A DNA stretch of 40,473 bases from Chitinophagaceae bacterium (GTDB lineage: Bacteria > Bacteroidota > Bacteroidia > Chitinophagales > Chitinophagaceae): positions 1 through 40,473 of the forward strand of contig CANGZN010000002.1 of assembly GCA_947458625.1 (NCBI GenBank), read 5' to 3'. The position numbers and the translations under genes were made by a program. Below are positions 24,677-33,500 of the stretch, piece by piece. Numbering within the stretch: the first letter of the stretch is position 1; every line of letters begins with the position of its first letter. Under the pieces are notes generated by a model. The model was not told the origin of the DNA, made no database searches, and saw only the letters and a list, made by a program, of their open reading frames with translations.

Positions 24677-25042
24677 ATGCACCCTACTATACATGTACTG
24701 ATTTGTACCAATGACGCAGAGACTGAGTTGACACTCCGCTCCTTTGCCGACAATCATCCCGACATATCGGGTATTCAGATGGCCGAAACGTGGACAGAGG
24801 CTCTTTCCGAGGCTGGCCATTTTGATGTCGTCTACCTCGATGCTCGCCTTATTCCCTCACCAGAGGCGTTAGATCTGTTACCGTATGGCGTATCTGTCAT
24901 TTTGTTGGCGAAGAATTCAAATGAATGTCGCCGTTACCGCAATACACGCGTCCGGAGTTGCTTACTCACACCCGTTTCTTTAGAGTCGTTCCAATGGACG
25001 ATCCGTTCCGTACAACCCATGTACGCAGCAGAAATGGCATGA
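24677..25042 (+). CDS. Degenerate receiver-like protein
   Basis: 121 residues starting 9 bases after the regulator gene. The order of predicted strands and helices follows a CheY fold: IHVLICTNDAETELTLRSFA, then FDVVYLDARLIPS with D55 at the phosphoacceptor position, then VSVILLAKNSN, then SCLLTPVSLESF. The first acidic pair is reduced to N12-D13, the conserved Ser/Thr region is altered, and the essential Lys of LxKP is T98 (LLTPV). Phosphorylation is therefore doubtful. As the last gene of the FIST-kinase-regulator operon it may be a decoy or allosteric partner of the kinase or regulator. It may also be a decaying paralogue, though the reading frame is intact. Confidence 0.65.
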   Translation: MHPTIHVLICTNDAETELTLRSFADNHPDISGIQMAETWTEALSEAGHFDVVYLDARLIPSPEALDLLPYGVSVILLAKNSNECRRYRNTRVRSCLLTPVSLESFQWTIRSVQPMYAAEMA

Positions 25043-25045
25043 AAA

Positions 25046-25065
25046 AAGGCACCCGAGGGTGCCTT
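25046..25065. terminator. Bidirectional terminator between the FIST operon and the SWIB gene
   Basis: AAGGCACCC and GGGTGCCTT form a 9-bp stem. On the minus strand it is followed by six T's, ideal for ending the convergent SWIB/histone-like gene. On the plus strand the tail is weaker (TTCATT). Confidence 0.85.
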
Positions 25066-25088
25066 CATTCAGTTGGGCAAAGCGTTGC

Positions 25089-25499
25089 TTAGCTCAGGTT
25101 CTTAGCCAAATGCTTCGCCATGTCAAACATGGATACTTGGCTCTTACCACCGAATACGGCTTTGAGCTTCGCATCAGCGTTGATCATGCGCTTGTTGGTT
25201 TTGTCCTGCAGCTTGTTCGTCTTGATATAACCCCAGATCTTCTTCACCACTTCGGTGCGGGGCATAGCCTTGCTTCCGACTACAGCAGCCAAGTTGGCGC
25301 TAGGTGTCAGGGGCTTCATGAAGGCAGCAGATGGTTTACGAGCTGACTTCTTCTTAGCTACTTTTTTTACGGCTTTCTTAGCCACTTTCTTAGCAGGCTT
25401 CTTCGCTGCTTTCTTCGCTACTTTTTTCGCGGGTTTCTTAGCCACTTTCTTAGCAGGCTTCTTTGCTGCTTTCTTGGCGGCTTTCTTTTTGGTTGCCAT
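25089..25499 (-). CDS. Histone H1-like lysine-rich tail fused to a SWIB/MDM2 domain
   Basis: 136 residues. Residues 1-56 are a low-complexity tail of KKAAKK / KKPAKK / KKVAKK repeats, strongly basic like histone H1 C-termini and bacterial AlgP/HctB-type proteins; this should bind DNA without sequence preference. Residues about 58-136 are a SWIB domain, with FMKPLTPSANLAAVVG, EVVKKIWGYIKTNKLQD, RMINADAKLKAVFG and SMFDMAKHLAKNL. SWIB domains occur in eukaryotic chromatin remodellers and in Chlamydia and Bacteroidota proteins. It is probably an abundant nucleoid protein. It has its own promoter (25547-25576) and terminator. Confidence 0.92.
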   Translation of the reverse strand: MATKKKAAKKAAKKPAKKVAKKPAKKVAKKAAKKPAKKVAKKAVKKVAKKKSARKPSAAFMKPLTPSANLAAVVGSKAMPRTEVVKKIWGYIKTNKLQDKTNKRMINADAKLKAVFGGKSQVSMFDMAKHLAKNLS

Positions 25500-25524
25500 G
25501 GTTAAAAGTTTTAGAATTTAAATG

Positions 25525-25541
25525 GGTTTGTGTTGCAAACC
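25525..25541 (-). promoter_or_regulatory. 5'-end hairpin in the leader of the SWIB/histone-like mRNA
   Basis: GGTTTG-CAACA-CAAACC (read on the minus strand) is a 6-bp perfect stem. It starts within a base or two of the transcription start (about 25540) predicted from the promoter, so the mRNA would begin with a stem-loop. It could shield the 5' end from degradation or act as a binding site. Confidence 0.35.
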
Positions 25542-25546
25542 GATAA

Positions 25547-25576
25547 CAAATATAGAGTAAATCCATTCCCTTCCAA
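25547..25576 (-). promoter_or_regulatory. Bacteroidota promoter of the SWIB/histone-like gene
   Basis: On the minus strand TTG (25574-25576), a 19-base spacer and TATATTTG (25547-25554) match the TTG-N19-TAnnTTTG pattern of the Bacteroidota primary sigma factor. The leader would be about 40 bases long. No other gene lies between it and the start at 25499. Confidence 0.7.
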
Positions 25577-25676
25577 GAGAGAACAAAATTTTTCTCCGAG
25601 GGAAATTATCCTCATTCGGCTCGATTTCCCTTGTGAACGGGAAGGATTTTGTTGTTTTGCACTCCAATCGTTCATC

Positions 25677-26408
25677 ATGACCACCGACCTATCCTGGCTC
25701 TCTCGTACGCAACTTCTCATTGGGGAAACTGCATTGAAGCGACTTGCATCATCACATGTATGTGTGGTCGGTTTAGGTGGGGTGGGGTCCTATGCGGCTG
25801 AGTTTGTGGCCCGCGCCGGTGTTGGAAAAATGACTATCATCGATGGTGATGTGGTCGATCCCACCAATAGAAATCGACAGCTTCCGGCATTGGCCACCAA
25901 CCACGGTGAGTCCAAAGCATCCATTATGGCCGAGCGGCTGCGCGCCATCAATCCTGAATTGGAATTGCATGTGATCAATTCTTTTATACGCCCTGAACAA
26001 GTGCTTGATTCCATTGCCGAAACGCCCTCCTATCTCATTGATGCGATCGACAGCATTACACCCAAGATCACCTTCATTAAGACGGCCGTCGAACGAAAGA
26101 TCCCCCTGATTAGCAGTATGGGTGCCGGCGCGAAACTCGATCCGACTCGTTTGCAGGTGGTCGATATTGCAGAAACGTATAATTGCCCCTTCGCCCAGCA
26201 GATCCGTAAGCAATTGAAAAAACGATTCGGTATTCGACGCGGACTCAAAGTGGTTTTCTCCCCGGAAGAACCGATCAAAGAGAGCTTAATGCTGACGGAC
26301 GGAAAAAACTATAAAAAGTCCGCCTACGGAACCATCTCTTACTTGCCCGCCGTTTTCGGTGCTGTGTGTGCCTCCGTCGCGATACGCGACTTGAAGGATG
26401 AAAGGTGA
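25677..26408 (+). CDS. tcdA: tRNA threonylcarbamoyladenosine dehydratase
   Basis: 243 residues from ATG 25677; the open frame upstream is leader sequence with no homology-like pattern. ThiF/E1-like fold with the ATP-binding glycine motif GLGGVGS at 32-38, ADP/ribose Asp in IIDGDVVDPTN, and the typical NRNRQLPALATNHGESKA block. The closing segment YGTISYLPAVFGAVCASVAIRDL is also characteristic. TcdA (CsdL/YgdL) uses ATP to cyclise t6A37 into ct6A in ANN-decoding tRNAs. At 243 residues it is in the normal range for bacterial homologues. It appears monocistronic; a near-consensus TTGTTTTG box lies about 25 bases upstream of the start. Confidence 0.92.
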   Translation: MTTDLSWLSRTQLLIGETALKRLASSHVCVVGLGGVGSYAAEFVARAGVGKMTIIDGDVVDPTNRNRQLPALATNHGESKASIMAERLRAINPELELHVINSFIRPEQVLDSIAETPSYLIDAIDSITPKITFIKTAVERKIPLISSMGAGAKLDPTRLQVVDIAETYNCPFAQQIRKQLKKRFGIRRGLKVVFSPEEPIKESLMLTDGKNYKKSAYGTISYLPAVFGAVCASVAIRDLKDER

Positions 26409-26417
26409 AAGATGAAG

Positions 26418-26437
26418 CCTGCCTGCCGGCAGGCAGG
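26418..26437. repeat. 20-bp perfect G+C-rich palindrome (REP-like intergenic element)
   Basis: CCTGCCTGCC is followed directly by its exact reverse complement. It is placed 9 bases after the tcdA stop and has no T-run. It is much richer in G+C than its surroundings. Such short intergenic palindromes occur in many copies in some Bacteroidota genomes, but only one copy was seen in this window. Confidence 0.6.
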
Positions 26438-26521
26438 GATGAGAAGTTAAGGGTACGAGGAGTTGAGTGTCCTCTGATCTTGCTCACCGGTTAGATTCCT
26501 TTCAAATGGCATTTTGTGTGC

Positions 26522-27151
26522 ATGGAAGAGGCACTCTTCAAAGACCGGGCGGATGCTGCCGCGCAATTGATCCCCAAAATTCCTTTAGCTGATCCGGATA
26601 AGATGGTCGTTTTAGGGATACCGCGTGGAGGAGTGCCTATCGCATCACAGATCGCGGTGGCACTGCATGCCCCGATGGACGTGTTACTGATAAAAAAGTT
26701 GACCACGCCCAATAATCCGGAGTATGCCATCGGGGCGGTTGGTTTGGAGGAGTCCTGGATAGATGAAAAACAATTATTATCTGACGAAGAGCTTGATCAT
26801 CAAATCCGAAAAGCACAACAGCTGCTGCGTGAACGCAACAGGATCTACCGCAATGATCGGCCCTTAACCCAACTACGTGGTAAGGTCGTATTACTGGTAG
26901 ACGATGGTATTGCCACCGGCCGCACCCTACTTCATGCGATAAATATGGTACAGTCCCATAGCCCCCTGGCTATTTGGGTGGCCGTACCCGTCTCCTCTCG
27001 CGAGGCGGCCGCCAGAATCATTCCCAAAGTTGATCGTTTCATTTGCCTGCATCAGCCGGAACCCTTTATCGGGGTCGGCAGATTTTATCAGCTCTTCCCC
27101 CCTGTCAGCGATCGGGAGGTTGTAAGCACCATTTACCCAAACAATCGTTAG
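26522..27151 (+). CDS. Phosphoribosyltransferase-fold protein
   Basis: 209 residues from ATG 26522; a GTG two codons upstream is the alternative. The PRPP-binding loop is clear at 123-135 (VLLVDDGIATGRT), with the preceding GIPRGGVPIA block and KKLTTPNNPEYAIGAV in the N-terminal half. The LGIPRGGVP / NPEYAIGAV combination is typical of the stand-alone 'phosphoribosyltransferase' proteins of unknown substrate that occur widely near stress or metal-response genes. It is not a hypoxanthine, adenine or orotate enzyme by signature. The true substrate is unknown. It lies ~110 bases after tcdA and is followed by a long AT-rich spacer. Confidence 0.85.
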   Translation: MEEALFKDRADAAAQLIPKIPLADPDKMVVLGIPRGGVPIASQIAVALHAPMDVLLIKKLTTPNNPEYAIGAVGLEESWIDEKQLLSDEELDHQIRKAQQLLRERNRIYRNDRPLTQLRGKVVLLVDDGIATGRTLLHAINMVQSHSPLAIWVAVPVSSREAAARIIPKVDRFICLHQPEPFIGVGRFYQLFPPVSDREVVSTIYPNNR

Positions 27152-27522
27152 CTATAAAAATGACATAGTATACATATAATATGCATGTAATCAATTATAT
27201 ATACTCAACAATGAGCCCCAATCTTGTCGAATAATCTTCGGAGGGACCTTGTAGAATTTGTTGTACAGTAGAGGCTTGAATTTTGATTCAAAACTGCCTA
27301 AAAAATAAATTATATTTAACACTTAGGTAATCACCCCCCAGTTGGCTGTTTCGAGGGAAGTCTTCCGGACCCGTTTTCCATGACTTTTATTTGAATGCAG
27401 TTTCGCAAAGGGGCGAGACTACTGATTTGTAAAACCAAAACACCCTTCGTTGTGCATCATGATGTTTTCATGTTTGCATGCGATCTATAGACTACTTCTA
27501 TCGTCCAATAAAAATTGATTTT
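27152..27522 (+). promoter_or_regulatory. AT-rich regulatory region upstream of the giant surface protein gene
   Basis: A 371-base non-coding stretch. It starts with very AT-rich sequence (about 27165-27210) containing an AGTATA/TATACT inverted repeat, and holds a smaller inverted repeat TTGAAT-TTTG-ATTCAA (27276-27291). A CATGTTTG box (27469-27476) is one mismatch from TAnnTTTG. It has TTCG 19 bases upstream as a weak -33 element and places transcription near 27483. This would leave ATG 27523 as the first usable start. No terminator hairpin is evident after the upstream gene. Confidence 0.35.
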
Positions 27523-30500
27523 ATGAGAAGGTTTTTTCCGTTTGTTTCCAGTTTTCTTTTGATGATCGCTTTTTTATCTGTGCCGCAACAAGCACAGGCG
27601 CAACTGGACATAAATATTGGTACCGGCACGGTAGGGAATGGAACTACCACCTACCCATGTCCGTTGCAGGATTTTTATGAAGGCTCTCGTATGCAGTATC
27701 TCTACCGCGCGTCTGAGTTAACGGCAGCCGGTATGGGACCAGGTCTGATTACAGCTATAAAATACAACGTGGTATCGGTTGGTACAACCGGTGTGATCGA
27801 AGCTTATCAGATCCGTATCGGTCATACGACTTCCACTTCATTGGCTACTGCTACCTGGGATGCATTCTCTGGTCCAACCGTTGCAACAGTGGCAACCAAC
27901 TATCAACCGATTCAGGGTGTGAATACGTTCACTCTCCCTTCTGCATTCAACTGGAACGGAACAGACAACATTCTCGTTGAGGTTTGTAATGGAGATGCGA
28001 ACACCACTGCTGGAACCCTCTTTACTGAAAATGCCGTTGTTCCTTGGACTACTGGATTGTCCTTCAACGGCTCCCATAATTACCGCGCTGATAACCTGAA
28101 CAATCTGTGCGGTTCAACCACTACTACTAATACGGGGACACAGACAACTCGTCCCAACATCACTTTTGCCTGGACGCCCGCTACTGCTTGTGCGGGTGCC
28201 CCAACCGGAGGTACGGCAGCGGCCAATCCGATCTTTGCTTGTGCCGGACAAACCATCAGCCTGACCCTGAGCGGGCAAACCATTGCTTCCGGCATCACGT
28301 ATCAATGGCAATCTTCTCCCGATAACACCAACTGGACCAATATCGCCGGTGCTACCACCTCCTTCTATAGTGGAACACAGGTGGCGACCACCTACTATCG
28401 TTGTGTGGTTTCTTGTACGAACAGCAGCCAGTCATCTAACAGTTCATCTGTGCTGGTCACTACACCCGGACTTGTTTCCGGCACCTTCACGATCAACAGC
28501 GCCCTTCCTACAGGCGGCATCAACTTTGCCAGCTTCAATGATGCTTATAATTATATCAAGTGCGGTATCAACGGTCCGGTTACGTTCAATGTAGATGCTG
28601 CCTCCGGCCCCTACACCGAACAACTGATCATCACGCCGGTATTCGGAGCATCCGCCACCAATAAGATCACCTTCAATGGTAACGGACGACAACTCCGTTT
28701 CCTCTCTACCAATACCAACGAGCGAGCCGTCATCAAACTGAACGGAGCCGATCATTTTGTGTTCGATAGCTTACAGATCACGGCAACCGGATCCACCACT
28801 ACAGAGTATGGTTTTACCGTACAACTGATCAATGATGCCGACTCCAACACATTCCGTAAGTGTACTATTGAAGCCAATGCCGTTTCGACCAGCACAAACT
28901 TCACTCCCGTGGTGATCAGCTCCAGTGCAACTTCTGCTACTGCAACCGGTAGTGCTAATTGTGACGGAAACACGTTCAGTGACAATACGATCATCGGTGG
29001 TTATTATTCGGTTACCAACGTGGGCAGCAGTACACTTGCCAACCAGAATAATCGATTCATAAGAAATAAAGTACAAGAGTTCTACTTGTATGGGTTCTAC
29101 ATGAATGGAACTTTCAATGCGCTGATCGAGTCGAATGATATCACTCGCCCGACCCGTACCAACAGTGGAACAGCTATCTATGGCATTTATTTTACGGGAC
29201 TTAGTACGAATGCCCGTATCAACGCGAATTACATTCACAGCCTATTTGATGCGGCAACTACTACTACCAATGACGCATATGGTATCTATACTACCGGAGT
29301 GGATGCGTTGGCCGGTCTGGAAAATCGTGTCACTAACAACGTGATCTACGACATCAAGAGCAATGGATCGCTCTATGGTATATACAACTTGAGCTCAGAT
29401 AATATTTTCTACTACCACAATACGATCTCATTTGATGATGCGGCCAGCACGGCTGTAGCTACAGAGCTTACCCGTGGCTTCTATCAGACGACGGTAGCAG
29501 CAGGTATTGAATTCAAGAACAACCTGATCTCGTTGAATCGCGGCGGAGCGACTGTGCGTGCCGGTATACATGTGGCATCCACGGCTAGCGTCATAGCTTC
29601 CAATAACAACAATATTTATTTTACGCCATCGGCTTCTGTGAATTATGGCGTGTGGGGTACAGCTAATCAGGCTACCTTGGCCAACTGGCAAGCGGCATCT
29701 ACACAAGATGCGAACTCTGTAACCATCGATCCATCTTATCAGAACTTTGCCATTGGTAATCTAAAGCCAACGGCTCCGGCGCTGAACGATCTCGGCACTC
29801 CTGTTGGCATTACAACCGATGTGATCGGTGCGACCCGTAGTGCCACCACACCGGATATCGGTGCCTGGGAATTTGACGTAGCGGGTTGTACCACTCCTCC
29901 CACTCCTGGGGATGCAACTTCTAGCGTGTCTGCCCCGATCTGTCCCAACGAACCGGTTTCACTCGGATTGATCAACAACTCATTCGGTACCGGACAGACC
30001 TATCAGTGGCAATCGGCTACTACGCTGGCAGGACCCTGGACCAACATCAGTCCCTCACAGAACAATCCGAATTACAACCTGAATCCGACTACCACCTTGT
30101 ACTATCGTTGTGCGGTGACCTGTTCGGGAAGTACAACTTTCTCTACACCGGTACAGGTACTGGTGAATGCGTTGTTCCCAGCCGGCACGTATACGATTAA
30201 TCGGAATCAGCCAACTGCGGGTACTAACTACAACAGTTTCAATGCGGCTTATGCAGCCTTGCGTTGCGGTATCGCTGGTCCCATCGTATTTAATGTGGTT
30301 TCCGGCACCGGTCCGTATAATGAACAGGTGAACATGTCCTATGTACAGGGAACATCGGCGGTGAATACCGTTACATTCAATGGTAATGGCGAAACCATCA
30401 CCTTCCTTTCTGCCAACACAGCACAGCGCGCTGTATTCAAATTGAGCGGAACGGATTATTTCATCTTCGACAGTTTGAATGTAGTGCCGCAAGGAAGTAC

Positions 30501-33500
30501 GGCTACTGATTTCGGATATGGGTTCCATCTCACCAATGGCGCCGATTCCAATGTGATCCGGAAATGTACCATCACCCTGAACATAACTTCTACGTCAACC
30601 AACTTCGCGGGCATCGTTAATAGTGCGGGTGATACACCTACTACTTCCGGTCTGAACGAAAGTGATGGAAACATCATTGAGAAGAATACGATCATCGGTG
30701 GATACTATGGCATCACCATGGTGGGTAGTACCACCAATGCGGTTGGCAATAACAAGATCATCGATAATACGATCCGCGACTTCTATCTATATGGTACATA
30801 CCACTTGGGTAATTTCAATACGCTGATCGAATCCAACCGCATCACGCGACCTAACCGCGCCACGCCAACCACATTCTATGGTTGTTATATGACCGGACTG
30901 AATACGAAAGTCAGTATCAACAAGAATCGGATCTTCAATCCATTCGGTGGGGATCCGGGTAGCACGTCGGCCTTCTACGGTATTTATTTAACGGGTACCG
31001 ATGCGCTTAGCGGCTTGGAGAATGTGATCAGCAACAATGCCATCTACGATATCCGCTCCGCCGGTGCTATTTATGGTGTGTATAACAGCAGCTCAGATAA
31101 TGCCTGGTGTTATCATAATACCATCAGTTTTGATGATGCAGCGGCATCTACCACGAGTCTTGCCTATGCATTCTATCAGATCACAGCTGCGGCCGGATTG
31201 GAATTCAAGAATAACTTGATCTCCATCGCTCGTGGTGGACAGGGAACTAAAGTCGGTCTGTACTTCGCAACGACTACGACCACGTTCACTTCCAACAACA
31301 ATAACTTCTATTTGACGGCACCCCAATCCCATGTAGGATTCAATGGCGCCAATCGTACTACACTGGCTGCTTGGCAGGCTGCTTCCACGCAGGACGCCAA
31401 CTCCGTCACCATCAATCCATTCTATACAAACCCGGTAACAGGCGACTTCAAACCTCGTAGTGTAACGCTTGATAATAAGGCCGCACCCGTGGGCATCACA
31501 TCGGATATCGTGAATGCTTCTCGTAGTGTAACCACGCCGGATATCGGTGCTTGGGAGTTTGCCGTACCGGATTGTATTGCACCACCGGCCAGTGGTGCTG
31601 CTACGGCCACACCGAATGTGGGTATGTGTATCGGTACGCCAATCCTGTTGGATCTGAGCGGCAACTCTGCCGGTGCGGGTCAGACGTTCCAATGGCAGGT
31701 AGGTACTTCCGCAACCGGTCCGTGGACCAACCTCGGTGGAACTCGTTTGTTCGCTGACACAACCATTCTCGCCAGCGGTAGCTTCTGGTATCAGTGTGTG
31801 ATGACTTGTAGCGGACAGTCGGCCACGTCGACACCCGTACAGGTGACCATGAACCCGCCATTCCCTCCGGGTGTTTATACAATCAATAATACACAACCGA
31901 CTAACTATCCAACCGGCGTGAACTTCAACTCCTTTGTGGAAGCTGTTGCGGTGATGGATTGTGGTATCGGTGGTGCGGTCACGTTCAATGTGGCACCCGG
32001 TACCTATACCGAGCAAGTTCGTATTCGTCGCATTACCGGTGCATCGCCTACGAGTCGGGTTACCTTCCAAAGTGCCAACGGGAATGCCACTTCCGTGAAT
32101 CTCACGTATGATGCTATGCTGGCTACAAGCAATTATACACTTGAGTTTGATAGTGCACAGTACATCACTTTCCGCGGCATTACCATCACAGCCACCAATG
32201 CGACGAATGGTCGCGCGGTTGAATTTGCCGGCATTGCCTCCTTTGACAGTTTATTGAACTGTCGAGTTATTGCACCGGTGGGAACCGGAACCGGTACCAC
32301 GGTTGCCGGTGTTTTCGGAAGCCTGGTGGGTACTAACAACACGATCAAAGGAAACACCGTGATCGGTGGTACGCAGGGTATTTATTATACCGGTACTTCT
32401 ACCACGCTGGTCACTTCAAACAACGTCATCGATAGCAATTTCGTTTCTGGATTCAACAACAACGGGGTGTATGTAGGCAACAGCAACTTTACGTCTGTCA
32501 GCAAAAATGAAGTGACGTTGCTCGATACCCGCTCGGCGATCGGATACGGGGTGTATGCGAATAACCTGGATTCTGCCTACCAGATCAATGGCAACAAGGT
32601 GATCGGTGGCACCACCACTCAAACATCCTATGGCATCTATGGTACCGGATGTGGATCGGTTCAAAACACCGGTAGTGTTTCTAACAATAAGGTGATCTTG
32701 AAAAGCACACAGACGGCTGCTGTATATGGCATCTATTTGACAACCATGCAAGGTAATTTTACCCGCAACAACGTGATCAACGTTGGATCTACGGGGGCTA
32801 CTTTGTACGGACTTTACGGAACCGGTGGAAATGGCGGTGTGAAGTATTATAACAATACGGTTGTATCCAGTGGAACTGGCACCGGTGCAACAAACGTGGC
32901 CGCTTATTTCAGTCACAGCACCACCACTGCCGGCGTATCTGATATCCGTAATAACATTTTCTATAATTCCGGTGCCGGTCGTGCAGCTTACTATGTGAAT
33001 GTATCTGCTATCTATTCGGATTATAATATGTTCAAAACGAATGGTACCACCTTGGTCAATTTCGGAACAACCGGATATGCAACCTTGCAGGATTGGCGCA
33101 ATGCACAGAACTGGGATTTTAATTCCATTTCCTACACGCCTGCTTTTGCAGCAGGAGATGAATTGCAGCCTGATCCGACCAACCCTGACGTGTGGGCTAT
33201 GCACGGTCGTGGAGAACAGATCGTTGATAATAACGTTGACATCAATGGCGCTGCGCGTCCAACTACATTGACCGCCGGTGTACCTGACCTCGGTGCCTAT
33301 GAATTCTTGCCGACGGTTACACCACCGGTACTGCCTGCCACACCGGCCGCGCCTGCACCGGGCATCACGCAATATTATATGTTCGGTACCGATACCGTAC
33401 AGAAGATCACTTGGGGCGCCACTGCTCCTTCTAATGTAGATATACGTCGTTACTCCGGTGTCATTCCGCCCGGACTGGCAGCGGGTCAGGCCTCCATGTA

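Noticed and set aside
25333-25495. Short near-identical direct repeats resembling a CRISPR-like array
   Set aside because: They encode the lysine/alanine-rich tail of the SWIB protein in frame; there are no unique spacers of constant length.
27152-27522. tRNA or small RNA in the AT-rich spacer
   Set aside because: No T-loop sequence, no cloverleaf-like pairing and no terminator were found; only short inverted repeats.
31093-33372. Two long open frames (over 300 codons each) on the minus strand inside the giant gene
   Set aside because: They mirror the plus-strand coding frame, have no domain-like content, and are rich in Cys, Arg and Ser as expected of antisense translations of Thr/Asn/Gly-rich repeats.
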